Assembly (NCBI GenBank): GCA_021845805.1
Contig: JAJZVD010000001.1
Coordinates: 62,001-126,000, forward strand
Direction of reading: 5' to 3'
Source of the DNA: Pseudomonadota bacterium
Lineage (GTDB): Bacteria > Pseudomonadota > Alphaproteobacteria > Rhodobacterales > Rhodobacteraceae
Length of the DNA: 64,000 nucleotides
The position numbers and the translations under genes were made by a program. The stretch's first letter is position 1; the number at the start of each line of letters is the position of its first letter. The notes beneath the pieces were generated by a model that did no database searches, was not told where the DNA came from, and saw only the letters and a list, made by a program, of their open reading frames with translations. Shown here in pieces: positions 28,472-38,274 of this stretch.

Positions 28472-29763
28472 CAATCGCCTTCACGGCCTGCATCGTCCTG
28501 CTCTTGCTGCTGGCGGCGCTCGGGATGCCCATCGCGCTGGCGATGATCGTCTCGGCCATCGGCTATGTCGCCCTTGCCGGGCAGGATCTGTCGCTGCCTG
28601 CCGAACAGATGGTGCAGGGGCTTTACGACAACTTCATCATCCTGGCCGTGCCGCTGTTCATCGTGGCCGCGAACATCATGAACGCGGGCAGCATATCGGA
28701 CCGGCTGCTGCGGTTCTGCGTGGCGCTGGTGGGCCGGTTCCGCGGCGGGCTCGGGCTGGTGAACGTGGTGGCCAACATCATCTTCGCGGGCATGTCGGGG
28801 TCGGCCGTGGCCGATGCGGCGGGCTTGGGCAAGGTCATCATCGACATGATGCGCAAGGACGGGCGCTATCCGCCCGGCTATGCCGCCGCGATCACCGCCG
28901 CCGCCTCGACCATCGGGCCGATCATCCCGCCCTCGATCCCGATGGTGATGTATTCGCTGGTCTCGAACACCTCGATCGGCGCGCTCTTTGCCGGGGGCGT
29001 GCTGCCCGGGCTGCTGATGGGGCTGGTGCTGATGGCGATGAACTATGTCGCCGCCCGCCGCCGGGGCTTCGGGCTGGACGAGCCCGTGCCGCTGCGCGAG
29101 GTGCCGAAGCTGACGGTCAATGCATTTCCCGCGCTCTTGATGCCCGCGATCCTGCTTTACGGCATCTATGGCGGCGTCACCACGCCGACCGAGGCGGCGG
29201 CGGTCGCGGCCTTCTACGCGCTGCTGCTGGCGGCGATCTTCTATCGCGCGCTGTCGCCCAGGGCGCTTTACGAGGTCCTGCGCGGCTCGGTCATGTCCTC
29301 GGCCTCGGTCGGGCTCATCATCGGCGGGGCGCTGATCTTCAACTACATCGTGGCATCCGAGAACGTGCCCGCGAAGCTTCAGGGCTTCATCGACACGCTG
29401 AACGTCTCGCCGCTGGCCTTCCTTCTGATCGTCAACGCGCTGGTGCTGCTGCTGGGCTGCCTGCTGGACGCCTCGACGATCATCCTGGTGATCGTGCCGC
29501 TGTTCCTGCCCACGGCGAAGGCGCTGGGCATCGATCTGGTGCATTTCGGGGTGGTGATCGTGGTGAACTGCATGATCGGGCTGATCACGCCGCCCTATGG
29601 CGTGGTGCTGTTCGTGCTGAACGGGATCACCGGCATCCCGCTGCGCGAGATGATCCGCGAGATCTGGGTCTTTGTGGGCGTCCTGGTGCTGGCGCTGCTG
29701 ATCATGATCCTGTTCCCGGGTGTCGTGCTCTGGCTGCCGCATGCGCTGGGTTACAAGAGCTAG
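28468..29763 (+). CDS. dctM: TRAP transporter large permease, DctM family
   Basis: Permease of 431 residues with about twelve helices, forming the ion-coupled pathway of the TRAP system. Characteristic stretches include GMPIALAMIVSAIGYVAL, AGMSGSAVADAAGLG, AAASTIGPIIPPSIPMVMY and IGLITPPYGVVLFVLNGI. It overlaps dctQ by four bases, and an aroE homologue begins nine bases after its stop. It is full length with no sign of damage. Confidence 0.95.
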   Translation: MTIAFTACIVLLLLLAALGMPIALAMIVSAIGYVALAGQDLSLPAEQMVQGLYDNFIILAVPLFIVAANIMNAGSISDRLLRFCVALVGRFRGGLGLVNVVANIIFAGMSGSAVADAAGLGKVIIDMMRKDGRYPPGYAAAITAAASTIGPIIPPSIPMVMYSLVSNTSIGALFAGGVLPGLLMGLVLMAMNYVAARRRGFGLDEPVPLREVPKLTVNAFPALLMPAILLYGIYGGVTTPTEAAAVAAFYALLLAAIFYRALSPRALYEVLRGSVMSSASVGLIIGGALIFNYIVASENVPAKLQGFIDTLNVSPLAFLLIVNALVLLLGCLLDASTIILVIVPLFLPTAKALGIDLVHFGVVIVVNCMIGLITPPYGVVLFVLNGITGIPLREMIREIWVFVGVLVLALLIMILFPGVVLWLPHALGYKS

Positions 29764-29772
29764 ACCGCGGCG

Positions 29773-30606
29773 ATGGGCAGGGTGAAACTTGGCCTGATCG
29801 GCGGCAACATCCGCGCCTCGCGGTCGCCCGCGCTGCACCGGATCGCGGGCGAGATGGCGGGGCTTGCGGTCACCTACGACCTGCTGATCCCGGCCGAGAT
29901 GGGGATGGACCTGGACGCCGTTCTGGACTGGTGCGGCGCCAACGGGTTTGGCGGGGTGAACGTCACCTATCCCTACAAGGAGGCGGTGGTGCCGCGCGTG
30001 ACCCTGGCCGATCCCGCGCTGCGGCGGCTTGGCGCGGTGAACACGGTGCTGTTCGGGCCCGCGGGGCTTGCCGGGCACAACACCGATTGCACCGGCTTCG
30101 CGGCGGCCTTCCGCGCCCGGTACGGCGCGGCGGCGCCGGGGGCGGTGGCGATGATCGGGGCGGGCGGCGTGGGGCGGGCGATCGCCTTCGCGCTGGCCGG
30201 GCTGGGCGCGGCCGAACTGCGGCTGGTCGACAGCGACCCGGCCAAGGTCGCGGCACTGGCGGCGGCGCTGGCGGGGCAGGGCATGGCCGTGCGCCCCGCG
30301 GCCAGCGCGGCCGAGGCGCTGGAGGGGGCCCGGGGCGTGATCAACGCGACCCCGGTCGGGATGGTGGGCCAGCCCGGCACGCCGGTGCCCGCCGCGCTCT
30401 GGCCCGGGCGGGTCTGGGCCTTCGACGCGGTTTACACGCCGTCGGACACCCGTTTCCTGCAAGAGGCCGCGGCGGCCGGGGTCGATTGCCTGAGCGGCTG
30501 GGAGCTGTTCTTCCATCAGGGGATCGAGGCGTTCCGGCTGTTCACGGGCGTGCCGGTGTCCGACACCGCCGCGCTGCGGGCCGCGCTTCTGGCCCTGCCG
30601 GGCTGA
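29773..30606 (+). CDS. aroE: Shikimate dehydrogenase (possibly quinate/shikimate type)
   Basis: NAD(P)-dependent oxidoreductase of 277 residues interconverting 3-dehydroshikimate and shikimate. Substrate-binding serines are in SRSPALH (residues 17-19 region), the catalytic lysine in NVTYPYKE, and the nucleotide-binding loop is GAGGVGRA. NTDCTGF and GAVNTV are also conserved. It is the last gene of the TRAP operon, nine bases after dctM, a position that suggests use of imported shikimate or quinate rather than biosynthesis. The PYK sequence around the catalytic lysine differs from the PFK usual in biosynthetic AroE. Cofactor preference cannot be read with certainty. Confidence 0.88.
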   Translation: MGRVKLGLIGGNIRASRSPALHRIAGEMAGLAVTYDLLIPAEMGMDLDAVLDWCGANGFGGVNVTYPYKEAVVPRVTLADPALRRLGAVNTVLFGPAGLAGHNTDCTGFAAAFRARYGAAAPGAVAMIGAGGVGRAIAFALAGLGAAELRLVDSDPAKVAALAAALAGQGMAVRPAASAAEALEGARGVINATPVGMVGQPGTPVPAALWPGRVWAFDAVYTPSDTRFLQEAAAAGVDCLSGWELFFHQGIEAFRLFTGVPVSDTAALRAALLALPG

Positions 30607-30618
30607 GCATCCGCTCAG
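30603..30618 (+). terminator. Small hairpin at the aroE stop
   Basis: CTGAGC and GCTCAG form a perfect 6-bp stem with an ATCC loop; the left arm includes the aroE stop codon. No T-tract follows, so termination by it alone is doubtful. The rest of the gap to glgP carries operators and a promoter listed separately. Confidence 0.3.
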
Positions 30619-30693
30619 GAATTGGGCGCCGGGGGGCGTTGATCCGTGGCCGCGGGGGGCGCCGGGGCAGGACTTTGGCGCGCAGATTGGCGT

Positions 30694-30707
30694 CCAAAGC
30701 GGTTTGG
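30694..30707. promoter_or_regulatory. LacI-type (AglR) operator 1 before glgP
   Basis: CCAAAGCGGTTTGG, 5-bp arms CCAAA/TTTGG around GCGG, is identical over 14 bases to the site before aglE at 55774-55787. It lies just upstream of the candidate -35 box. A further CTTTGG half-site is at 30673-30678. Confidence 0.75.
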
Positions 30708-30709
30708 GC

Positions 30710-30738
30710 TTGCAGATCCCGCCGTTTCTTCGATTAAT
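30710..30738 (+). promoter_or_regulatory. Candidate glg operon promoter
   Basis: TTGCAG at 30710-30715 and ATTAAT at 30733-30738 are separated by 17 bases and sit between the two operators. Each hexamer matches the consensus at four of six positions. Confidence 0.5.
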
Positions 30739-30770
30739 CGCCGGGCAAGTGGTGCGCCGTCGTCCCGTGT

Positions 30771-30784
30771 CGAAAGCGGTTCGG
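30771..30784. promoter_or_regulatory. LacI-type (AglR) operator 2 before glgP, variant
   Basis: CGAAAGCGGTTCGG keeps the AAAGCGGTT core and is symmetric in its changed arm positions. Its centre is 77 bases from that of operator 1, and it would lie downstream of the transcription start if the listed promoter is used. Confidence 0.55.
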
Positions 30785-30845
30785 ATGGTGCCCGGACAGC
30801 CATGTCGGGCCGCCTGTCGGCCCCCCCGAACCGGAAGAAACGCGC

Positions 30846-33239
30846 GTGACCGATTTCCCGCTGACCGCCGAGGGCCTGCGCTCCTCGATCCTGCACCACC
30901 TGACCTACACGATCGGAAAGGACGCCTCGCACGCCAGCCTGCACGACTGGCGGATGGCGCTGTCCTATGCGATCCGCGACCGGATCGTGGAGCCCTGGTT
31001 CGCCTCGACCCGCCGGACCTGGGCCGAGGGGCGCAAGCGCGTCTATTACCTGTCGATGGAATTCCTGATCGGCCGCATTCTGGAGGATGCGACGATCAAC
31101 CTTGGCTTGCGCGATGTCGCGGTCGAGGTGCTGGGCGGCTTCGGCGTCGAGTTCCGCGCGCTGGTCGAGGAAGAACCCGATGCGGCGCTGGGCAATGGCG
31201 GGCTTGGCCGCCTGGCGGCCTGTTTCATGGAAAGCATGGCGACGCTGGGCTGCCCGGCCTATGGCTACGGTATCCGCTATGAACACGGGCTGTTCCGGCA
31301 GTATTTCCGCGACGGACAGCAGGTGGAAACCCCCGAGGACTGGCTGACCCAGACCAACCCCTGGGAATTCGACCGGCCCGAAAGCGCCTACACCATCGGC
31401 TTCAAGGGCCATGTGGAAACCATCGACGGGCGCGAGCGCTGGGTGCCGGGGGAAACCGTCATCGCCTCGGCCTATGACACGCCGGTGGTGGGCTGGCGGG
31501 GCGCCTGGGCCAACACGCTCAGGCTTTGGGCGGCAAAGCCCACCACGCTGTTCGACCTCGACCGCTTCAACCGGGGCGACTACACCGCCGCCGCGGCCCC
31601 CGAGGCGCTGGCGCGCACCATCAGCCGCGTGCTGTACCCCGATGACACGACCTATGCGGGCAAGGAACTGCGGCTGAAGCAGGAATTCTTCATGACCTCG
31701 GCCGCGTTGCAGGACATCCTGCGCCGCTTCCTCGCCGATCATGACGATTTGTCGAAGCTGCCCGACCATGTCGCCATCCAGATGAACGACACGCACCCCG
31801 CCATCGCCGGGCCCGAGTTGATGCGGCTGTTGATGGACGACCACGGGATGGGGTTCGAGGCGGCGCTGGACATCGCGCAGCGGGTGCTGGGCTATACCAA
31901 CCACACGCTTCTGCCCGAGGCGCTGGAGCGCTGGTCGACCTACCTCTTCGGCACGACCCTGCCGCGGCACATGCAGATCGTCGAACGGCTGGACGCCTGG
32001 CACAAGGCGAAATACCCCGACCGGCCGCATTATGTTGGGATCGTGAAGTTCCAGGAAGTCCACATGGGCGAACTGGCCTTCATCATGTCGCACAAGGTCA
32101 ACGGCGTTTCGGCGCTGCACACCGAACTGGTGAAGAAGACGCTGTTCCCCGAGCTTGCGGCGCTGCATCCCGGGCGCATCGTGAACCAGACCAACGGCGT
32201 CACCCCGCGGCGCTGGCTGAACATGTGCAACCGCCCGCTGGCGGGCCTCATCACCGAGACGATCGGCGATGCCTGGGTGGGCGATCTGGACCGGCTGCGC
32301 GATCTGGAGCCGCATATCAAGGACAAGGCCTTCCGCGACGCCTTCGGGAAGGCCAAGCGCGCGAACAAGGTGGCCATCGCGGGATGGATCGAACGCGAAT
32401 GCGGCGTGCGGGTCAGCCCGGATGCGCTGTTCGACGTGCAGATCAAGCGCATCCACGAATACAAGCGCCAGTTGCTGAACATCCTGCAGACCATCGCGCG
32501 CTGGCATGCGATCCGCCAGAACCCGCAGGCCGACTGGGTGCCGCGGGTGAAGGTGTTCGGCGGCAAGTCGGCGCCGGGCTACTGGGTGGCCAAGGAGATC
32601 ATCCACCTGATCAACGACGTGGCGCGCGTGGTCAACAGCGACCCGGTGGTGGGGGACCGGCTGAAGGTGATCTATCCCGCGAACTACAACGTCTCGATGG
32701 CGGAAAAGCTGGTGCCCGCGGCCGACCTCAGCGAACAGATCTCGACCGCCGGGAAAGAGGCGAGCGGCACCGGCAACATGAAGTTCATGCTGAACGGCGC
32801 GCCCACCATCGGCACGCTGGACGGCGCCAACGTGGAAATCCTGCAGGAGGTGGGGGCCGAGAACTTCTTCCTGTTCGGGCTGACGGCCGAACAGGTGGTC
32901 GAGCGCCGCAAGGACGTGGAACACGCCCGCCACGCGATTGTGGCCAGCCAGTCGTTGCAGGACGTGTTGCAGATGATCGCCGAGGGCCGCTTTTCGCCCG
33001 ACCAGCCGGACCGCTATCACGGCATCGTGGACCGGATGTGGCACCACGACTATTTCCTGGTCGCCTCCGATTTCGCGGCCTACGAGGCAGCGCAGGCCGC
33101 CGTGGACAACGCCTACCGCGACCGCAAGCGCTGGTTGCGCATGGCAGCCATGAACACCGCACGAGGCGGGTTTTTCTCCTCCGACCGCACGATCCGTGGC
33201 TATATGCAAGAGATATGGTCGACGGAATCGGCCCTTTAG
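30846..33239 (+). CDS. glgP: Glycogen/maltodextrin phosphorylase
   Basis: PLP-dependent enzyme of 797 residues releasing glucose-1-phosphate from the ends of glycogen. It has the GT35 landmarks: LSMEFLIGR and NGGLGRLAACFMES near the N-terminus, MNDTHPA, and EASGTGNMKFMLNGA with the PLP lysine at residue 646. The start is GTG at 30846 with GGAAGAAA a short way upstream. It is the first gene of glgP-glgB-glgC-glgA-glgX-pgm; the gap to glgB is 13 bases. Two LacI-type operators flank its promoter, linking it to the alpha-glucoside regulator 25 kb away. Confidence 0.97.
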   Translation: MTDFPLTAEGLRSSILHHLTYTIGKDASHASLHDWRMALSYAIRDRIVEPWFASTRRTWAEGRKRVYYLSMEFLIGRILEDATINLGLRDVAVEVLGGFGVEFRALVEEEPDAALGNGGLGRLAACFMESMATLGCPAYGYGIRYEHGLFRQYFRDGQQVETPEDWLTQTNPWEFDRPESAYTIGFKGHVETIDGRERWVPGETVIASAYDTPVVGWRGAWANTLRLWAAKPTTLFDLDRFNRGDYTAAAAPEALARTISRVLYPDDTTYAGKELRLKQEFFMTSAALQDILRRFLADHDDLSKLPDHVAIQMNDTHPAIAGPELMRLLMDDHGMGFEAALDIAQRVLGYTNHTLLPEALERWSTYLFGTTLPRHMQIVERLDAWHKAKYPDRPHYVGIVKFQEVHMGELAFIMSHKVNGVSALHTELVKKTLFPELAALHPGRIVNQTNGVTPRRWLNMCNRPLAGLITETIGDAWVGDLDRLRDLEPHIKDKAFRDAFGKAKRANKVAIAGWIERECGVRVSPDALFDVQIKRIHEYKRQLLNILQTIARWHAIRQNPQADWVPRVKVFGGKSAPGYWVAKEIIHLINDVARVVNSDPVVGDRLKVIYPANYNVSMAEKLVPAADLSEQISTAGKEASGTGNMKFMLNGAPTIGTLDGANVEILQEVGAENFFLFGLTAEQVVERRKDVEHARHAIVASQSLQDVLQMIAEGRFSPDQPDRYHGIVDRMWHHDYFLVASDFAAYEAAQAAVDNAYRDRKRWLRMAAMNTARGGFFSSDRTIRGYMQEIWSTESAL

Positions 33240-33252
33240 GGAGGCGCGCCCG

Positions 33253-35454
33253 ATGGCACGGAAACCGAAACCCGACGAGCCCCTGGTGGCGCCCGAGGCG
33301 GTGCGGGCGATCGTGGGCGGGGCCCACGGCGATCCGTTCTCGGTTCTGGGCGCGCATCGGCGGGGCGGTCGGCGGGTGCTGGCGGCCTTCGTGCCGGGGG
33401 CCGACCGGCTGACCGCGCGGATGGCCTCGGGGGCCGAGGTGGCGCTGGCGGACATCGACGGGGGCTCGGGCTTTTTCGCGGGCGAGCTGCCGGACGATGG
33501 CGCCTACAGCCTTCAGGCCGCCAATGCCGAGGCGACCTGGGCCTTCGAAGACCCCTACCGGTTCGGCCCCGTTCTGGGCGAGATGGACGAATACCTGCTG
33601 GGCGAGGGCACCCACCGCCGTATCTGGCACGCGCTGGGCGCGCATGTGATCGCCCATGAAGGGGCCGAGGGCGTGCATTTCGCGGTCTGGGCCCCGAATG
33701 CCGAGCGGGTCTCGGTCGTGGGCGATTTCAACCTGTGGGACGGCCGCCGCCACCCGATGCGGCTGCGCGGGCAGACCGGGGTGTGGGAGATCTTCATCCC
33801 CGGTCTGGGCGAGGGCACGGTTTACAAGTACGAAATCCGCGGCCGCGGCGGCAAGCGCGAGCCGCTGAAGGCCGATCCGGTCGGCTTCGGGTCGGAACAC
33901 CCGCCCGCGACGGGTTCAGTCGTGCGCCGGATCGACCGCGCCGTCTGGGGTGACGCGAAATGGATGAAGGGCCGCGACAAGCGGCAGGCCATCGACGCGC
34001 CGATCTCGGTCTACGAGGTGCATCTGGGAAGCTGGCGCAAGGCCGACGGCGGGGCCCGCCCGCTCAGCTATCACGAGCTTGCCACCGAACTGGTGGATTA
34101 TGCCGCCGACATGGGGTTCACCCATCTGGAATTCCTTCCGGTGTCGGAGCACCCGTTCGACGGAAGCTGGGGCTACCAGCCCACAGGCATGTTCGCGCCC
34201 ACGATCCGCCACGGCACGCCGGACGAATTCCGCGAACTGGTCGATGCCGCGCATCGCAAGGGGCTGGGCGTGCTGCTGGACTGGGTGCCGGGGCATTTCC
34301 CGACCGACCCGCACGGGCTGGGCCGGTTCGACGGCACACCGCTTTACGAACACGCCGACCCGCGCGAGGGGTTCCACCAGGACTGGAACACCTTGATCTA
34401 CAACTACGGCCGGGTCGAGGTGGCCAACTACCTGATTTCCAACGCGCTCTACTGGCTGGAGGAATATCACGCCGACGGGCTGCGGGTGGATGCGGTGGCC
34501 TCGATGCTCTACCGCGACTATTCCCGCCCGGAAGGCCAGTGGGTGCCCAACAAGGACGGCGGGCGCGAGAATTACGAAGCCATCGCCCTGCTGCAGAAAA
34601 CCAACGTCACCGCCTATGGCGACTGCCCCGGCGTGATGATGGTGGCCGAGGAATCGACCGCCTTTCCCGGCGTCTCGCGGCCGGTCAATCACGGCGGGCT
34701 GGGGTTCGGGTTCAAGTGGAACATGGGCTGGATGAACGACAGCCTGGGCTACATCCAGAAGGACCCGATCTACCGCAAGCATCACCATCACCAGATGACG
34801 TTCAGCCTGCACTATGCCTGGAGCGAGAATTACATCCTGCCGATCAGCCATGACGAGGTGGTGCACGGCAAGGGCAGCATGATCGCCAAGATGCCGGGCG
34901 AGGGCGACGAGAAATTCGCCCATCTGCGGGCCTATTACAGCTTCATGTGGACCCATCCGGGCAAGAAGCTGCTGTTCATGGGCTGCGAGTTCGCGCAAGG
35001 GGCCGAATGGAACCATTCGCGCAGCCTCGACTGGCATCTGCTGGACCGCCCGCAGCACCGCGGGGTGCAGCATCTGATCCGCGACCTGAACCACCTCTAT
35101 CGCGCCACACCCGCGCTGCATGTGAACGACTGCGCCCCCGAGGGCTTCCAGTGGCTCGAGGCGAATGACGCGGAAAACTCGGTCTTCGCCTTCGTGCGGC
35201 GCGGCGGGCCGAAGGATGCGCAGGTGGTGGTGGCGATCAATTTCACCCCGGTCGAACGCCGCGGCTACCGGCTGGGCTTTCCCGCCGCGGGGCATTGGCA
35301 CGAGGTCTTCAATTCGGATTCCGCGCATTACGGCGGCGGCAACCGTGGCAACCTGGGCGGCATCGAGACCGAGCCCCTGGGCTGGCACAACCAGATGCAG
35401 TCGGCGGCCATCACGCTGCCGCCCTTGTCCGCCATCATCTTCAAGCAGGAATAA
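33253..35454 (+). CDS. glgB: 1,4-alpha-glucan branching enzyme
   Basis: GH13 transglycosylase of 733 residues that makes alpha-1,6 branches in glycogen. An N-terminal carbohydrate-binding module pair (about residues 1-220) precedes the catalytic barrel with the nucleophile Asp413 in [10 protein letters not shown] and the acid/base Glu466 in [22 protein letters not shown] carries the third acidic residue. The ATG at 33253 follows GGGAGG; an earlier in-frame start would overlap glgP. It is the second gene of the operon and is 22 bases from glgC. Confidence 0.97.
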   Translation: MARKPKPDEPLVAPEAVRAIVGGAHGDPFSVLGAHRRGGRRVLAAFVPGADRLTARMASGAEVALADIDGGSGFFAGELPDDGAYSLQAANAEATWAFEDPYRFGPVLGEMDEYLLGEGTHRRIWHALGAHVIAHEGAEGVHFAVWAPNAERVSVVGDFNLWDGRRHPMRLRGQTGVWEIFIPGLGEGTVYKYEIRGRGGKREPLKADPVGFGSEHPPATGSVVRRIDRAVWGDAKWMKGRDKRQAIDAPISVYEVHLGSWRKADGGARPLSYHELATELVDYAADMGFTHLEFLPVSEHPFDGSWGYQPTGMFAPTIRHGTPDEFRELVDAAHRKGLGVLLDWVPGHFPTDPHGLGRFDGTPLYEHADPREGFHQDWNTLIYNYGRVEVANYLISNALYWLEEYHADGLRVDAVASMLYRDYSRPEGQWVPNKDGGRENYEAIALLQKTNVTAYGDCPGVMMVAEESTAFPGVSRPVNHGGLGFGFKWNMGWMNDSLGYIQKDPIYRKHHHHQMTFSLHYAWSENYILPISHDEVVHGKGSMIAKMPGEGDEKFAHLRAYYSFMWTHPGKKLLFMGCEFAQGAEWNHSRSLDWHLLDRPQHRGVQHLIRDLNHLYRATPALHVNDCAPEGFQWLEANDAENSVFAFVRRGGPKDAQVVVAINFTPVERRGYRLGFPAAGHWHEVFNSDSAHYGGGNRGNLGGIETEPLGWHNQMQSAAITLPPLSAIIFKQE

Positions 35455-35476
35455 CCTGCGTCCAGGGGAGGAACGC

Positions 35477-36751
35477 ATGCAACCCAGACCGAACGCACGC
35501 CTGTCGAGCCAGGCCATGGCCTTCGTCCTTGCCGGGGGGCGTGGCAGCCGCCTCAAGGAACTGACCGACCGCCGCGCCAAGCCGGCCGTCTATTTCGGCG
35601 GCAAGACCCGGATCATCGACTTTGCCCTGTCGAACGCGCTCAATTCCGGCATCCGCAAGATGGCGATCGCCACGCAGTACAAGGCCCACAGCCTGATCCG
35701 GCACATGCAGCGCGGCTGGGGCTTCTTCCGCGCCGAGCGGAACGAATATCTGGACATCCTGCCCGCCAGCCAGCGGGTGGACGAGACGAAGTGGTACCTC
35801 GGCACGGCCGATGCGGTGACGCAGAACATCGACATCGTGGACAGCTATGACGTGAAATACGTCATCGTGCTGGCGGGCGACCACGTCTACAAGATGGATT
35901 ACGAGATCATGCTGCGCCAGCATGTGGAGACGGGCGCGGATGTGACCATCGGCTGCCTGACCGTTCCCCGGATGGAGGCCACGGCCTTCGGGGTGATGGA
36001 TGTCGACGGGGCGGGGCGCATCACCGCGTTTCTTGAAAAGCCCAAGGACCCGCCGGGCATCCCGGGCGACCCCGATCACGCGCTGGCCTCGATGGGGATC
36101 TATGTCTTCGACTGGGCCTTCCTGCGCGACCTTCTGATCCGCGATGCCGAGGATCGCAATTCCAGCCATGATTTCGGCAACGACCTGATCCCGCAGATCG
36201 TGAAGAACGGCAAGGCGATGGCGCATCGCTTTTCGGAAAGCTGCGTGAAGTCGGGGCTGGAGACCGAGCCCTACTGGCGCGACGTGGGGACCATCGACGC
36301 CTTCTGGCAGGCCAATATCGACCTGACCGATTTCGTGCCGAAGCTGGACCTGTACGACAACGCCTGGCCGATCTGGACCTATGCCGAGATCGTGCCGCCC
36401 GCCAAGTTCATCCATGACGAGGACGGCCGCCGCGGCATGGCGATTTCCTCGCTGGTGTCGGGCGACTGCATCGTCTCGGGGTCCGAGGTGCGCAACTCGC
36501 TGTTGTTCACCGGGGTGCGGACGCATTCCTATTCGGCGCTGGAATATGTGGTGGCGCTGCCGTACGTCACGGTGCATCGCAAGGCGCAGCTGAAGAACTG
36601 CGTGATCGACCGCGGTGTGGTGATCCCGGAAGGGCTGGTGGTCGGCGAGGACCCCGAGGAGGATGCCCGCTGGTTCCGCCGCACCGAAAGCGGCATCGTG
36701 CTGATCACCGACACGATGCTGGCCGCGCGGGCGGCGAAGCTGGGGCTTTAG
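35477..36751 (+). CDS. glgC: Glucose-1-phosphate adenylyltransferase
   Basis: Makes ADP-glucose from ATP and glucose-1-phosphate, the committed and allosterically controlled step of glycogen synthesis. The 424-residue product has [22 protein letters not shown] at the N-terminus (nucleotide-binding loop and effector region), [10 protein letters not shown], and the C-terminal left-handed beta-helix with [25 protein letters not shown] precedes the ATG at 35477; the open frame further up overlaps glgB and is not used. A hairpin element separates it from glgA. Confidence 0.97.
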   Translation: MQPRPNARLSSQAMAFVLAGGRGSRLKELTDRRAKPAVYFGGKTRIIDFALSNALNSGIRKMAIATQYKAHSLIRHMQRGWGFFRAERNEYLDILPASQRVDETKWYLGTADAVTQNIDIVDSYDVKYVIVLAGDHVYKMDYEIMLRQHVETGADVTIGCLTVPRMEATAFGVMDVDGAGRITAFLEKPKDPPGIPGDPDHALASMGIYVFDWAFLRDLLIRDAEDRNSSHDFGNDLIPQIVKNGKAMAHRFSESCVKSGLETEPYWRDVGTIDAFWQANIDLTDFVPKLDLYDNAWPIWTYAEIVPPAKFIHDEDGRRGMAISSLVSGDCIVSGSEVRNSLLFTGVRTHSYSALEYVVALPYVTVHRKAQLKNCVIDRGVVIPEGLVVGEDPEEDARWFRRTESGIVLITDTMLAARAAKLGL

Positions 36752-36759
36752 GCCAAAGG

Positions 36760-36782
36760 GTGGGGGGCTGTCTGCCCCCCAC
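36760..36782 (+). repeat. GC hairpin plus GAGGATATTTT element between glgC and glgA
   Basis: GTGGGGGGC (36760-36768) and GCCCCCCAC (36774-36782) form a perfect 9-bp stem with a TGTCT loop. It is followed by CCCCCCGAGGATATTTTCACC up to the glgA leader. The combination resembles a dispersed intergenic repeat I recall from Rhodobacteraceae. It may act as an mRNA stabiliser or a partial terminator inside the glg operon. Confidence 0.55.
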
Positions 36783-36822
36783 GCCCCCCGAGGATATTTT
36801 CACCAGAAAGAAGGGGCAGGGG

Positions 36823-38274
36823 ATGCCGGAACAGGCGGTCGCGGGGCGGGTGCTGTCGGTCGCGTCGGAATGCGTGCCGCTGCTGAAGACGGGCGGGCTG
36901 GCCGATGTGGTGGGGGCGCTGCCCAAGGCGCTGGCCGCGCATGGCTGGGACATGCGGGTGCTGATGCCGGCCTATCGGGGCCTTGCCGGGCGGCTTGAGG
37001 GCGCGACCGAGGTCTGGACCGGCGGCGACGTGTTCGGCGGCCCGGCGATCGTGCTGGGCGGCCGGGTCGACGGGGTGGCGATGCTGCTCTTGTCGGCGCC
37101 GCATCTTTATGACCGCGAGGGCGGCCCCTATTCGGCGGGCGGGCGCGACCACCCGGACAACCCCGAACGCTTCGCGGCGCTGAGCTGGGTGGCGGCCGAG
37201 ATCGCGCGCGGCGGTCTGGGTGACGGCTGGCGGCCCGACATCCTGCATGCGCATGACTGGCAGGGGGGGCTTGCGCCCGCCTATCTGCGCTATGGCGGCG
37301 CGGGCGGGGTGAAGAGCGTCATCACCATCCACAACATCGCCTTCCAGGGTCTGGCGCCCGCCTGGAAACTGGCGGGGCTGCAGCTGCCGGGCAGCCAGTT
37401 CTATCCCGACGCGTTGGAGTATTACGGCAACATCAGCGCGCTGAAGGCGGGTCTGGTGACGGCGGATGCGATCACCACCGTCTCGCCCACCTATGCCGAA
37501 GAGCTGATGCGCCCCGAGTTCGGGATGGGGTTGCAGGGTGTCATCGCCGCGCGGGCGGCGCGGGTGCGGGGCATCCTGAACGGGGTGGATGCCGAGGTCT
37601 GGGACCCCGCCACCGACACCGAGATCCTGCCCTATGACCTGCGCCGGCTGAAGGCCAAGGCCGCGAACCGGGCGCGGCTGATGGAGGAGTTCGGGCTGTC
37701 GGGCGTGACCGGGCCGCTGGCGATCGTGGTCAGCCGCCTGACCGACCAGAAGGGGATCGACCTGATCCCCGCCGTCCTGCCCGATTTCGTCGCGGCGGGG
37801 GGCGGGCTTGCGGTGCTGGGCTCGGGCGATCCGGGGCTCGAGGGCGCGCTGCACGAGGCCGCGCGCCGCTTCCCCGGCCGGGTGGCGGTGAAGATCGGCT
37901 ATGACGAGCGGCTGAGCCACCGGATGTTCGCGGGCGGCGACGCGGTGCTGGTGCCCTCGCGCTTCGAGCCTTGCGGGCTGACCCAGATGTACGGGCTGCG
38001 CTATGGCACGCTGCCGGTGGTGGCGGCGACCGGCGGGCTGGCCGATACGGTGATCTCGGCCAGCCCGATGGCGCTGGCTGCGGGGGCGGCGACCGGCATC
38101 GCCTTTCATCCGACCGATGCGCTGGCCTTCGGGCAGGCGCTGCGGCGGCTCTGCGCGCTTTTTGCCGAGCCCGCGGTCTGGGCCGGGATGCAGCGCGCGG
38201 CCATGCGCCAGCCGGTGGGCTGGGAGGCCTCGTCCGCCGCCTATGCCGCGCTTTACGCGGAGCTGCGCGGATGA
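36823..38274 (+). CDS. glgA: Glycogen synthase (ADP-glucose)
   Basis: GT5 glycosyltransferase of 483 residues that adds glucose from ADP-glucose to glycogen. The ADP-glucose-binding KTGGLADV motif has Lys22, and the C-terminal half shows VSRLTDQKGIDL, PSRFEPCGLTQMYGLRYG and TGGLADTV, all typical of bacterial GlgA. The ATG at 36823 follows AAGGGGCAGGGG; the open frame to 36760 is the hairpin region. Its TGA overlaps the ATG of glgX (ATGA). Confidence 0.97.
   Translation: MPEQAVAGRVLSVASECVPLLKTGGLADVVGALPKALAAHGWDMRVLMPAYRGLAGRLEGATEVWTGGDVFGGPAIVLGGRVDGVAMLLLSAPHLYDREGGPYSAGGRDHPDNPERFAALSWVAAEIARGGLGDGWRPDILHAHDWQGGLAPAYLRYGGAGGVKSVITIHNIAFQGLAPAWKLAGLQLPGSQFYPDALEYYGNISALKAGLVTADAITTVSPTYAEELMRPEFGMGLQGVIAARAARVRGILNGVDAEVWDPATDTEILPYDLRRLKAKAANRARLMEEFGLSGVTGPLAIVVSRLTDQKGIDLIPAVLPDFVAAGGGLAVLGSGDPGLEGALHEAARRFPGRVAVKIGYDERLSHRMFAGGDAVLVPSRFEPCGLTQMYGLRYGTLPVVAATGGLADTVISASPMALAAGAATGIAFHPTDALAFGQALRRLCALFAEPAVWAGMQRAAMRQPVGWEASSAAYAALYAELRG

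Noticed and set aside
30607-30845. Riboswitch or other structured RNA upstream of glgP
   Set aside because: Only short symmetric sites and a promoter-like pair were seen; no conserved riboswitch core was recognisable.
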